Shown in pieces: positions 1-7,022 of a stretch of DNA of 10,941 bases. The notes beneath the pieces were generated by a model that was not told the DNA's origin, ran no database searches, and saw only the letters and a list, made by a program, of their open reading frames with translations. The first letter of the stretch is position 1, and each line of letters opens with the position of its first letter. A program made the translations under genes and the position numbers. The stretch comes from Candidatus Faecalibacterium faecipullorum. Its GTDB lineage: Bacteria > Bacillota > Clostridia > Oscillospirales > Ruminococcaceae. The stretch lies in assembly GCA_019118985.1 (NCBI GenBank), contig DWXX01000165.1, forward strand, positions 1-10,941. The letters are read 5' to 3'.

Positions 1-54
1 TTTTTGCTGGAAGCGCTGGTGTATGCGCTGGTGGGGGGATGCATGGGCCTGGTG
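1..54 (+). other. Foreign fragment at left edge, FtsX/MacB permease-like on the plus strand
   Basis: Frame 1 of the plus strand reads FLLEALVYALVGGCMGLV. This resembles the conserved start of a transmembrane segment in FtsX/MacB-type ABC permeases (pattern LLEALLxGLxGGxxGLxxG). On the minus strand these same bases give a proline-rich tail (PGPCIPPPAHTP) that does not fit the exporter gene, which loses homology exactly here. The junction lies at about 51-56. Similarity is judged by eye from 18 residues only. The fragment is either real DNA joined by an inversion or deletion, or a chimeric contig end. Confidence 0.5.
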
Positions 55-1753
55 CCTCGTCCAGGATGAGCACCGGCGGGTCGGCCACGGCGGCCCGGGC
101 GATGGACAGCAGCTGCCGCTGCCCCTGGGAGAGGCTGGCCCCGTCGCCGGTGAGGACGGTGTCATACCCGTCGGGCAGCCGGCGGATGAAGCCGTCGGCG
201 TTGGCGAGTTTCGCCGCCGCCACGCACTCCTCGTCGGTGGCGTCCAGCCGGCCGTAGCGGATGTTGTCCATCACGGTGCCGGTGAACAGGTGGGTGTCCT
301 GCAGGACGATGCCCAGCGAGCGGCGCAGGTCGGCCTTTTTGATCTTGCGGATGTTGATGCCGTCGTAGCGGATCTTGCCGTCCTGGATGTCGTAAAAGCG
401 GTTGATGAGGTTGGTGATGGTGGTCTTGCCCGCGCCGGTCGAGCCGACGAAGGCGATCTTCTGCCCGGGCAGACCGTAGAGGTTGATGTCGTGCAGGACG
501 GTCTTTTCGGGGGTGTAGCCGAAGTCGACGTCAAAGAACCGGATGTCGCCGGCCAGTTTGGTGTAGGTCAGGGTGCCGTCGTGGTGGGGGTGCTTCCAGG
601 CCCAGAGGCCGGTGCGCTCGTCGGTCTCGACCAGGTTGTTCTCCCGGTCGTATTTGGCGTTGACCAGGGTGACGTAGCCGTCGTCGGTCTCGCTGGGGGC
701 GTCCATCATGGCGTAGATCCGCTCGGCGCCGGCCAGGGCCATGATGACGCTGTTGGCCTGCATCGACACCTGGGTGATGGGCATATTGAAGCTCTTGTTC
801 AGCGCCAGGAAGGCCATGACGGTGCCGAGGGTGACCCCGCCGACCCCGCCCACCGCCAGCGCCGCGCCCAGCAGCGCGCACAGCGCGTAGCTGACGTTGC
901 CCAGCTGGGCGTTGACCGGCATCATGATGTTGGCGAAGCCGTTGGCGCGGATGGAGCTGTCCTTCAGTTTGGCGTTCAGCTCCTTGAAGCCGTCCAGGGT
1001 CTTCTGCTCATGGGTAAAGACCTTGACCACCTTCTGGCCTTCCAGCATCTCCTCGATGTAGCCGTTGACGGCGCCGAGGTCCCGCTGCTGGGAGATGAAG
1101 TACTTGCCGCTCTGCGCGCTGATCTTTTTGGAGCACAGCAGCATCACCCCCACCATGCACAAGGTCAGGATGGTCATGGGGATGTCCAGCATGATCATGC
1201 TGACCAGCACCGAGATGATGGTGATGACGCTGGTGATCAGCTGGGGGATGCTCTGGCTGATCATCTGGCGCAGGGTGTCGACGTCGTTGGTGTAGACCGA
1301 CATGATGTCGCCGTGGGGGTGGGTGTCAAAGTAGCGGATGGGCAGGCTCTCCATGTGGGAGAACAGCTCGGTGCGGATGTTCCGCATGGTGCCCTGGGTG
1401 ACGTTGACCATGATGCGGGCGTTGGTCCACGCCGCCAGGATGCCCACCAGGTAGATGCAGCCGATCTTGACCAGCGCGCCCAGCAGCGGGCCGAAGTCGG
1501 GGCTGGGCTGGCCCAGCATGGGGGTGATGTAATCGTCCACCAGCGTCTGCAGGAAGAGGCTGGCCCGCACGTTGGCAAAGGCGCTGAGGAAGATGCAGAC
1601 CAGCACCACCAGGCAGTGGGGGGCGTAGTGTTTGAACACCTCGCCCAGCACCCGGCGGATCAGTTTGCCGGGGTTCGCCACCTTGGGGCGGGGGCGCCCC
1701 ATGCTGCCCCGGGGCCCGGGGCCGTGGACGGTGCGTACGTTCTGTGCGGCCAT
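1..1753 (-). CDS. ABC exporter half-transporter, catalytic (TM288/BmrD-like) subunit, 3' end lost
   Basis: This is the second subunit of a heterodimeric ABC exporter, placed in the membrane with a C-terminal cytoplasmic ATPase. Translation starts at the ATG at 1753-1751, which overlaps the TAA of the upstream subunit by one base (TAATG). A GGGAGG ribosome site lies inside the end of that gene, so the two are probably translationally coupled. Residues about 1-370 form the six-helix transmembrane domain. A linker of about 50 residues follows, containing RTGLWAWKHPHHDG, as I recall from this subfamily. The ATPase shows Walker A GSTGAGKTT (437-445), Q-loop Gln485, signature LSQGQ (541-545) and Walker B VLILDE (561-566). 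The catalytic Glu566 is present and the signature has the Q variant, as in TM288. The frame is continuous to base 54. After DEA the expected D-loop (TSxxDxxTE) is replaced by unrelated proline-rich residues although no stop occurs. The D-loop, H-loop and C-terminus are therefore absent from the window. Substrate unknown; drug or lipid efflux is inferred. Confidence 0.9.
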   Translation of the reverse strand, partial: MAAQNVRTVHGPGPRGSMGRPRPKVANPGKLIRRVLGEVFKHYAPHCLVVLVCIFLSAFANVRASLFLQTLVDDYITPMLGQPSPDFGPLLGALVKIGCIYLVGILAAWTNARIMVNVTQGTMRNIRTELFSHMESLPIRYFDTHPHGDIMSVYTNDVDTLRQMISQSIPQLITSVITIISVLVSMIMLDIPMTILTLCMVGVMLLCSKKISAQSGKYFISQQRDLGAVNGYIEEMLEGQKVVKVFTHEQKTLDGFKELNAKLKDSSIRANGFANIMMPVNAQLGNVSYALCALLGAALAVGGVGGVTLGTVMAFLALNKSFNMPITQVSMQANSVIMALAGAERIYAMMDAPSETDDGYVTLVNAKYDRENNLVETDERTGLWAWKHPHHDGTLTYTKLAGDIRFFDVDFGYTPEKTVLHDINLYGLPGQKIAFVGSTGAGKTTITNLINRFYDIQDGKIRYDGINIRKIKKADLRRSLGIVLQDTHLFTGTVMDNIRYGRLDATDEECVAAAKLANADGFIRRLPDGYDTVLTGDGASLSQGQRQLLSIARAAVADPPVLILDEAPGPCIPPPAHTPALPAK

Positions 1754-3504
1754 TACCCTTCACCTCCCTGTTTGTCGAAGTCGCCGCCGCCCTGGGTCTG
1801 GCTGGTGTAGACTTCCTGATAGATCTTGTTGGTGGCCAGCAGCTCCTCGTGGGTGCCCAGGCCGTCGATGCGGCCGTTGTCCAGCACCAGGATGCGGTCG
1901 GCGTCCTGCACCGAGGAGATGCGCTGCGCGATGATGATGCGGGTGGTGCCGGGCAGCTTCTCGCGGAAGGCTGCGCGGATCTTGGCGTCGGTGGCGGTGT
2001 CCACCGCGGAAGTCGAGTCGTCCAAGATCAGGATCTTGGGCTTGCGCAGCAGGGCGCGGGCGACGGTCAGCCGCTGCTTCTGCCCGCCCGACACGTTGGA
2101 GCCGCCCTGCTCGATCCAGGTGTTGTACTTGTCGGGGAAGCGCTCGATGAACTCGTCCGCGCAGGCCAGGCGGCAGGCCTCGACGCACTCTTCCTCGGTG
2201 GCGTTCTCGTCGCCCCAGCGCAGGTTATCGAGGATGGTGCCCGAGAACAGGACGTTCTTCTGCAGCACCATCGAGACTTCGCGGCGCAGCACGTCGAGGT
2301 TGTAGTCGCGGACGTCCACGCCGCCCACCCGGACGGCGCCCTCGGCGACGTCGTACAGCCGGGGGATCAGCTGCACCAGGCTGGACTTGGCCGAGCCGGT
2401 GCCGCCGATGATGCCCAGCGTCTCGCCCGGCTTGATGCGGAAGGTGATGTCGCTGAGCACCGGGCTGCCGGTGCCGTGCTTGTACTTGAAGGTGACATGG
2501 TCGAACTCGACGCTGCCGTCCTTGACGGTCTGGACGGGGTCTTTGGCGGGGGGCAGGTCGGTGGGTTCGTCCAGCACCTCGATGATGCGGCGGCAGGAGG
2601 CCACCGACATGCTGAGCATGACGAAGACCATCGACAGCATCATCAGGCTCATCAGGATGTTCATGGTGTAGCCGAACAGGGCGTTGAGCTGGCCGGTGGT
2701 GATGATGCCCCGCAGCACATAGTGGGCGCCGAACCAGGACAGGGCCAGGTTGCAGCCGTAGACCGCCACGAGCATCGAGGGGTTATTGAAGCTGAGGCGG
2801 CTCTCGGCCTTGACGAACTGGTCGTACAGGCCCTGGCAGGCTTTGGCGTATTTGTCGTCCTCGTGCTTTTCCCGCACGAAGCTCTTGACCACACGGATGG
2901 CGGCGATATTCTCCTGCACCGAGGCGTTGAGGTTGTCGTAGTTCTTAAAGACGCGGTCGAAGATCCTGGTGGTGGGGATCATGATGCAGCCCAGCACCAG
3001 CACCAGAAAGACCATCGCCACCAGGAAGATGCCGGTCAGGTGGGGGTTGATGATGACCGCCATGATGAGGGCGAACACCAGGTGGACCGGGGCGCGGATG
3101 CACATCCGCATCAGCATCTGGAAGGCGTTCTGCACGTTGGTGACGTCGGTGGTCATCCGGGTGACGAGGCCCGCGGTGGAGAACTTGTCGATGTTGGTGA
3201 AGGAATAGTGCTGGATCCGCTCAAACATGGCGTCGCGCAGGTTGCCGGCGTACCCGGCGGAAGCCCGCGCGGCAAAGCGGCCGGCCGACAGGCCCAGCAG
3301 CAGCGCGCAGGCCGCCACCAGAAAGGTGAGCAGGCCGTACTTGACGACGGCGTTCATATCGCCCTTTTCGATGCCCTGGTCGATGATGTAGGACATCAGC
3401 AAAGGCAGCAGAACGTCCATGATGGCCTCAAGCGCCGACAGGAGCGGCGTGATGATCGCGGCGCTTTTGTATGCGCCGAGATGGGAGGCCAGCTTTTTGA
3501 TCAT
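1753..3504 (-). CDS. ABC exporter half-transporter, degenerate-site (TM287/BmrC/YheI-like) subunit
   Basis: First subunit of the heterodimeric exporter, 583 residues, the usual length for a half-transporter. The start chosen is the ATG at 3504-3502, which has AGGAGG 8 bases upstream. An in-frame ATG 18 codons earlier (3558) sits at the predicted transcription start and has no ribosome site. Residues about 1-310 carry six membrane helices. The ATPase domain has Walker A GGTGSAKSS (367-375, with Ala where Gly usually precedes the Lys), Q-loop Gln415, canonical signature VSGGQ (471-475), Walker B ILILDD (491-496), D-loop STSAVD and AQRIS at the H-loop. Asp496 replaces the catalytic Glu and Gln527 replaces the switch His. 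These are the classic changes of the non-hydrolysing site in asymmetric exporters, so pairing with the downstream subunit is strongly expected. It lies 147 bp behind a MarR-type regulator and has its own promoter. Confidence 0.95.
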   Translation of the reverse strand: MIKKLASHLGAYKSAAIITPLLSALEAIMDVLLPLLMSYIIDQGIEKGDMNAVVKYGLLTFLVAACALLLGLSAGRFAARASAGYAGNLRDAMFERIQHYSFTNIDKFSTAGLVTRMTTDVTNVQNAFQMLMRMCIRAPVHLVFALIMAVIINPHLTGIFLVAMVFLVLVLGCIMIPTTRIFDRVFKNYDNLNASVQENIAAIRVVKSFVREKHEDDKYAKACQGLYDQFVKAESRLSFNNPSMLVAVYGCNLALSWFGAHYVLRGIITTGQLNALFGYTMNILMSLMMLSMVFVMLSMSVASCRRIIEVLDEPTDLPPAKDPVQTVKDGSVEFDHVTFKYKHGTGSPVLSDITFRIKPGETLGIIGGTGSAKSSLVQLIPRLYDVAEGAVRVGGVDVRDYNLDVLRREVSMVLQKNVLFSGTILDNLRWGDENATEEECVEACRLACADEFIERFPDKYNTWIEQGGSNVSGGQKQRLTVARALLRKPKILILDDSTSAVDTATDAKIRAAFREKLPGTTRIIIAQRISSVQDADRILVLDNGRIDGLGTHEELLATNKIYQEVYTSQTQGGGDFDKQGGEG

Positions 3505-3529
3505 GGGACATACCTCCTCTGGACTTTTG

Positions 3530-3577
3530 TTCGTGGTCGAACGATTTTTGTTTTGCATCGAACATTGTATCGAAACT
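3530..3577. promoter_or_regulatory. Putative MarR operator cluster at the exporter promoter
   Basis: Plus-strand reading shows TTTGCATCGAAC (3552-3563) directly followed by ATTGTATCGAAAC (3564-3576), a tandem pair with 12-bp spacing. A further related site, TTCGTGGTCGAAC (3530-3542), contains the inverted repeat GTTCG/CGAAC. The second copy covers the -10 element, so binding would block RNA polymerase. A related copy lies at the marR promoter (4190-4202). The link to this MarR protein is inferred from location and sharing of the motif. Confidence 0.5.
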
Positions 3578-3592
3578 GGAACGGATTGTCAA
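3564..3592 (-). promoter_or_regulatory. Sigma-A promoter of the ABC exporter pair
   Basis: On the minus strand there is a perfect -35 TTGACA (3592-3587), a 17-base spacer and a -10 TACAAT (3569-3564). Transcription should start near 3557, giving a leader of about 53 bases with AGGAGG at 3518-3513. The -10 coincides with one copy of the putative MarR operator motif. Confidence 0.85.
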
Positions 3593-3651
3593 CCGCGGCG
3601 GGGCAGGTTTCAGAATCTGTTCACAGTTTGTTCAGGGGATGGGGCGCGGCC

Positions 3652-4137
3652 TCACTCAAGGCCGGCCCGCAGCTTGTTCAGAAGGCGGAGCAGCTCGGCG
3701 CTCTCCTCCTCGGTCAGAAGGCCCGAGACGTACTGGTCGGTCTGCCGCAGGCTGAGCATGATCTGCCGGTGGGCCCGCGCCCCCGCCTCGGTCAGGATCA
3801 GCCGCTTGAGCCGGGCGTCCTGGGGGACGCTCATCCGGCGGATGTAGCCCTTTTTCTCCATCAGCTGCAGGATGTTGGTGACGGTGGACCGTGTGATGGA
3901 AAAGGCGTGCTCGATGTCACGCTGAAAGACCTCGCGGTCCCGCTCGCGGTAGAGGTAGGCGAGGATCCACCCGTGCATGGCGGTGACGTCCTCGACGCCG
4001 TTCTGGCGGCTGTAGAGGTTGACCCGGCGGGAAATCAGGTTGTTGACCCGCCGCATCTGGGCCGGGATGACCTGGGGCAGGTCTTTGGCGGGCATCGAAC
4101 CCTCGATGGGCAGAGGGGGGAGGGTGTCTGTGCACAT
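3652..4137 (-). CDS. MarR-family winged-helix transcriptional regulator
   Basis: A 161-residue DNA-binding protein, typical MarR length, expected to act as a dimer that represses the adjacent exporter genes and its own promoter until a ligand binds. The start is taken as the ATG at 4137-4135, preceded at 9 bases by AAAGGAG. An in-frame ATG 14 codons upstream (4179) lacks a comparable ribosome site. Residues about 24-65 form the N-terminal dimer helix region. About 68-118 form the winged helix: FQRDIEHAFSITRSTVTNIL contains helix-turn-helix and recognition helix, KKGYIRR follows, and the wing carries the MarR-typical D-x-R pattern (PQDARLKRLILTEAG, 105-119). The C-terminal helices complete the dimer interface. 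The gene precedes the two ABC genes in the same direction. The inducing ligand cannot be told from the sequence. Confidence 0.93.
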   Translation of the reverse strand: MCTDTLPPLPIEGSMPAKDLPQVIPAQMRRVNNLISRRVNLYSRQNGVEDVTAMHGWILAYLYRERDREVFQRDIEHAFSITRSTVTNILQLMEKKGYIRRMSVPQDARLKRLILTEAGARAHRQIMLSLRQTDQYVSGLLTEEESAELLRLLNKLRAGLE

Positions 4138-4189
4138 GGTATGGTACTCCTTTGGCTGTTGGCAGCCGGACAGTTTCACGGTAAAACAA

Positions 4190-4203
4190 TTTGATACGAA
4201 ACT
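4190..4203. promoter_or_regulatory. Putative MarR operator at its own promoter
   Basis: Plus strand TTTGATACGAAA (4190-4201) is a 12-bp near-palindrome, with halves TTTGAT and ACGAAA (5 of 6 pairs match). It abuts the -10 on the downstream side. It matches the two tandem motifs at the exporter promoter (consensus WTTGNWWCGAAM), suggesting autorepression. Confidence 0.5.
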
Positions 4204-4232
4204 ATTGTGACAGAAAACAACGGGTTTGTCAA
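4204..4232 (-). promoter_or_regulatory. Sigma-A promoter of the marR-type gene
   Basis: Minus strand: perfect -35 TTGACA (4232-4227), a 17-base spacer and a weaker -10 CACAAT (4209-4204). The predicted transcription start is near 4197, leaving a leader of about 60 bases. The weak -10 fits a low-level, autoregulated repressor. Confidence 0.7.
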
Positions 4233-4235
4233 GGC

Positions 4236-4262
4236 AAAAAGCGGTGACAGACCCGTCGCTTT
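4236..4262 (-). terminator. Possible weak terminator after the phosphodiesterase gene
   Basis: Just past the phosphodiesterase TAA, the minus strand reads an imperfect hairpin, AGCGAC...GTCACCGCT (4261-4241), followed by TTTTT (4240-4236). The stem has mismatches, so it may be weak. The position between the gene end and the next promoter fits a terminator. Confidence 0.4.
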
Positions 4263-4264
4263 GT

Positions 4265-5317
4265 TTATGTCAGCATGGCGGCGGCCGCGTCGGGCATGAC
4301 CCAGCCGGGGTCGAGCATCTCGAACAGCCGCTCGGGCCGGTTGGTGACCACCGTGGTCGGGCGCATATCCAGGATGCTCTCAAGGTCCAGCACCTTGTCC
4401 ACCGGCCAGGGGGCGGCCTCGATGCCCATGGCCTCGATCTTCTGCACCAGGGCCCTGTCGCGGAAGCAGGTGTGGTACTGGCAGCTGACCACCTCGGGGA
4501 CGAAGTCCAGCGCCGCGATGTAGGAGGCCAGGTCGTGCTGCGAGGCCAGGCAGAGCAGGATCTCAAAGAGGTTCTCGCCCGGGTGGTCGGAGGTCAGGGC
4601 CCACAGCCGGTCCATCACCCAGCGGAGGGGGGAGGCGTTCTCGTCGTCGAGGTCCTGCGGGGCGGCCGCGGCCAGCTCCAGCATCCGGCGGACGGCTTCC
4701 TCTTCCCCCGGCAGGCCGGCGGGGCCGTTCTCAAGGCTGAGGGCGCCGTTTTCCAGCCCGAGGGCCTGCAGCAGGGCGGGGGGCGGGGCCAGGTAGTTGT
4801 CCACCGAGTTGAGGGTCAGCACCCCCACCCGCTGCGCAGGGGAGAGCTTTTTCACCCGGCTGAGGATGCCGTGGTTGAAAGAGGTGATGATGATCTTGTC
4901 GGCAAGGCCGGTGGACTCGACCTCCTCCAGGATGCGCTCGGCAAAGGCGTCCTGGTCGGTGGTGGCGTTGGCCCCGAGGGGGGACTTGAACTCCACCTGG
5001 ATGGAGCTGACCGTGCTGCAGGCTTCCACCGCCTCGGCAAAGGTGGGTATCTTCTCGCCGGCCCAGCGGGGGTCCTTCCAGCTGCCGAAGTCGAGGGTGC
5101 GCAGCTGGTCGAGGGTACACCAGGGGATCACCTCCCGGGCGTTGGCGTGCAGGTCGGTGATGTACTCGTGGTGGACCACAAGATGCCCGTCGGCGGTGAA
5201 GAGGGTGTCGAACTCGATGCCGTCCACCCCCATGGCGGCGGCCAGCCGGAAGGCGGCCAGGGTATTCTCGGGGGCAAGGTGGGACGCCCCCCGGTGTGCT
5301 ACGATGTTGGGCCGCAC
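4265..5317 (-). CDS. Glycerophosphodiester phosphodiesterase-family protein with long insertion
   Basis: Predicted to hydrolyse glycerophosphodiesters to glycerol-3-phosphate plus an alcohol; no signal peptide is seen, so it is probably cytoplasmic. The start is GTG at 5317-5315, with GGGAGGG 7 bases upstream and the first strand of the TIM barrel (RPNIVAHRG) immediately after it. An ATG 39 codons upstream would precede the promoter. Family motifs are AHRGAS (7-12), PENT (16-19), the metal-binding GIEFD (33-37), VVHH (47-50), VEFK (108-111), SFN (146-148) and the closing VVTNRPERL. The usual His-Asp pair of the second catalytic motif is His-His here (49-50). At 350 residues it is longer than the usual 230-300. 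The excess lies mainly at about 171-270, between the SFN strand and LDFVPEVVSCQY, and has no recognisable domain. The fold assignment is secure; the exact substrate is not. Confidence 0.88.
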   Translation of the reverse strand: MRPNIVAHRGASHLAPENTLAAFRLAAAMGVDGIEFDTLFTADGHLVVHHEYITDLHANAREVIPWCTLDQLRTLDFGSWKDPRWAGEKIPTFAEAVEACSTVSSIQVEFKSPLGANATTDQDAFAERILEEVESTGLADKIIITSFNHGILSRVKKLSPAQRVGVLTLNSVDNYLAPPPALLQALGLENGALSLENGPAGLPGEEEAVRRMLELAAAAPQDLDDENASPLRWVMDRLWALTSDHPGENLFEILLCLASQHDLASYIAALDFVPEVVSCQYHTCFRDRALVQKIEAMGIEAAPWPVDKVLDLESILDMRPTTVVTNRPERLFEMLDPGWVMPDAAAAMLT

Positions 5318-5354
5318 GGCTGTTCCCTCCCTTCGCGGCGGCGTTCGGCTTATC

Positions 5355-5383
5355 AGTATAGCCGGGGACGGGCCGGTTGGCAA
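5355..5383 (-). promoter_or_regulatory. Sigma-A promoter of the phosphodiesterase gene
   Basis: Minus strand: -35 TTGCCA (5383-5378), a 17-base spacer and -10 TATACT (5360-5355). The expected start near 5348 leaves a leader of about 30 bases before the GTG start. This supports the GTG over upstream start codons. Confidence 0.75.
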
Positions 5384-5421
5384 GGGGTTTCGCAAAAAGT
5401 TTTCGGACTGTTCAGGATTCA

Positions 5422-5490
5422 GGGCCGCTTTCAAGCGCAGAGCGGCCCCCCGGGCATGGCGACGCCCCCCGGCTGAAAGGCCGAGGGGCG
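5422..5490 (-). terminator. Tandem GC-rich hairpins after the symporter gene, probable terminator region
   Basis: Two strong stems lie between the symporter stop and the next promoter. The first is 11 bp with one wobble on the minus strand (5490-5480 with 5473-5463, 6-base loop). The second is a perfect 8-bp GGGCCGCT/AGCGGCCC stem (5422-5429 and 5441-5448). Neither is followed directly by a U-run; the nearest is a short one about 20 bases on (5400-5396). A processing or bidirectional roadblock role is as likely as a classic terminator. Confidence 0.5.
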
Positions 5491-5553
5491 CTGCGCATAG
5501 CGATCAGGAGGTCAGAGCATATCTGAGAGAGTTACGGAAAATGGGGCGCGGCA

Positions 5554-6945
5554 TCACTTGCCGGCGCGGCGGGCCTTCAGGGTTGCGACGTTGCCGTCGA
5601 CCACCTTCTTGCTCAGGGGGTAGACGAACCACAGCACCAGAGCGATGACGGTGAAGCCGATGATGGGGGCCAGGCAGGCGATGTTGTAGATGCCGCCCAG
5701 GACGGCGGGGTCCTGCTGGGTGGCGGTGGAGTAGCCGATCATGCTCAGCAGCGCGCCGATCAGGCCGGCCGAGAACGCCTGGCCGAGCTTGCGGGCGAAG
5801 GAGTAGACCGAGTAGATGGTGCCGTCCTCGCGGACGCCGTTCTTGACCTCGCTGTCGTCGATGACGTCGGTGATCATGGCCCAGACGATGGTGTTGAACA
5901 GGCCCAGGCCGGCGTAAGCCACGGTGTAGAAGCCCAGGTAGACCCAGCCGCTCTCAGGATGGAGGATGAAGCAGACCAGGTAGACGGCGGCGCCGAAGAG
6001 GGAACCGGCGATGGCGGTCTCCTTCTTGCCGATCTTGGTGGCCAGCATGGTGGCCAGCGGGGCGACCACGAACAGGGACGCCACAGACGAGCACATGGCG
6101 ACGGCCGACTGGGCGGCGGTGTTCTTGAAATAGTAGGGGAAGATGTAGGGGTTCATGCCGGTCATGGTCAGCATGGTCAGCAGCAGGCAGAGGGCGGCCA
6201 GGATGATGCCCAGCAGCGACCGGCTGGTGAAGATGCGCTTGACCAGGGCGACGGGCTCGAACTTTTCGGTCTTGGCGGGGATCTCAACGCGCTCGGTGGT
6301 CAGGTTGAAGCAGATGATGTAGCAGACGATGGCGCAGACGCTGAACAGGCCGGCCATGAACAGCATACGGCTGCCGCTGAGCTGCGGGGCGCCGTTGACC
6401 GTCTCATAGGCGAGCAGCGGGGTGGCGGTGCCGATGACCAGGTTTGCCAGGGTGGCGCCGATGCTGCGGAAGGTGGACAGCTGGGTGCGGTCGTTGGCCT
6501 CGGGCGAAATGGCGGAGGCCATCGAGCCGTAGGGGATGTTGATGGAGGTGTAGAAGATGGAGCCCCACAGGATGTAGGTGACGAACATCCACACCACCTT
6601 GAAGGCCATGGGCATGCCCGCGAACTCGGACTGGTAGATCAGGAAGGAGGCGATGGCCACCGGCCCGCACATCCGCTTGATCCAGGGGCGGAAGCGGCCG
6701 TCCTTGGTGGGTTTGGCGCGGTCGACGATCTGGCCCATGGCCACGTCGGTGAAGGCGTCCACAAAGCGGGCGATCATCATCAGCAGGCCGACGATGGCGG
6801 CCGGCACGCCCATGATGTCGGTGTAGAACACCATCATGAAGCTGGAGGAGAGCATGAAGGTGAAATCGTTGCCGAAGTCACCGAACATGTAGCCGAGCTT
6901 GTCCCGCATGCCGAAGGGACGCACGGCAGTTCCGGTGTTTGCCAT
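5554..6945 (-). CDS. GPH-family (MelB-like) cation:sugar symporter
   Basis: A 463-residue integral membrane transporter of the major facilitator type, expected to take up a glycoside or oligosaccharide with Na+ or H+. The ATG at 6945-6943 has AAAGGAG 9 bases upstream. Twelve hydrophobic segments can be followed along the protein. The GPH signature is clear: RFVDAFTDVAMG (60-71), then VDRAKPTKDGRFRPW (74-88). Asp63 and Asp67 have the four-residue spacing of the cation-site aspartates of MelB. NIPYGSMASAISPEANDRTQLSTFR is the second conserved family block, with the typical PYG and RT. A second-half segment (TDVIDDSEVKNGVREDGTIYSVYSF) also fits. Length is usual for the family. No glycosidase lies next to it, so the sugar cannot be named. 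It is transcribed alone from the divergent region at 6946-7295. Confidence 0.92.
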   Translation of the reverse strand: MANTGTAVRPFGMRDKLGYMFGDFGNDFTFMLSSSFMMVFYTDIMGVPAAIVGLLMMIARFVDAFTDVAMGQIVDRAKPTKDGRFRPWIKRMCGPVAIASFLIYQSEFAGMPMAFKVVWMFVTYILWGSIFYTSINIPYGSMASAISPEANDRTQLSTFRSIGATLANLVIGTATPLLAYETVNGAPQLSGSRMLFMAGLFSVCAIVCYIICFNLTTERVEIPAKTEKFEPVALVKRIFTSRSLLGIILAALCLLLTMLTMTGMNPYIFPYYFKNTAAQSAVAMCSSVASLFVVAPLATMLATKIGKKETAIAGSLFGAAVYLVCFILHPESGWVYLGFYTVAYAGLGLFNTIVWAMITDVIDDSEVKNGVREDGTIYSVYSFARKLGQAFSAGLIGALLSMIGYSTATQQDPAVLGGIYNIACLAPIIGFTVIALVLWFVYPLSKKVVDGNVATLKARRAGK

Positions 6946-6970
6946 AAGTGATTACTCCTTTTCTGGCTGG

Positions 6971-7017
6971 GGGCCGGCCGGCGGGGTACCGCCGCCCCGC
7001 GCTAGGGGGGCCGGCCC
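6971..7017 (-). promoter_or_regulatory. Strong nested hairpin in the symporter mRNA leader
   Basis: The outer stem pairs GGGCCGGCC (6971-6979) with GGCCGGCCC (7009-7017), perfect over 9 bp. An inner stem pairs GCGGGG (6981-6986) with CCCCGC (6995-7000). It lies within the predicted leader, 21-67 bases upstream of the symporter ribosome site and start. It has no U-run, so it is not a simple terminator. It could stabilise the mRNA or control translation; function is inferred. Confidence 0.55.
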
Positions 7018-7022
7018 GGTGT

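Noticed and set aside
23..1810. Open frame of 595 codons on the plus strand opposite the second exporter
   Set aside because: Codon-aligned antisense shadow. The minus strand in the same register encodes a textbook ABC transporter.
3505..3558. 18-codon N-terminal extension of the first ABC subunit (start at 3558)
   Set aside because: The start codon falls at the predicted transcription start with no ribosome site, whereas the ATG at 3504 has AGGAGG at ideal spacing.
1744..4194. Open frame of 816 codons on the plus strand, antisense to the exporter and MarR genes
   Set aside because: It crosses two real genes and their promoters and has low-complexity Asp/His/Gly/Val-rich composition, typical of an antisense shadow in high-GC DNA.
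5311..6930. The peptide GTAVRP occurs both around the phosphodiesterase start and in the symporter N-terminus, suggesting a duplicated 5' end
   Set aside because: The DNA match is only about a dozen bases, and in the phosphodiesterase the first residues of the match fall in the untranslated leader, so it is most likely chance.
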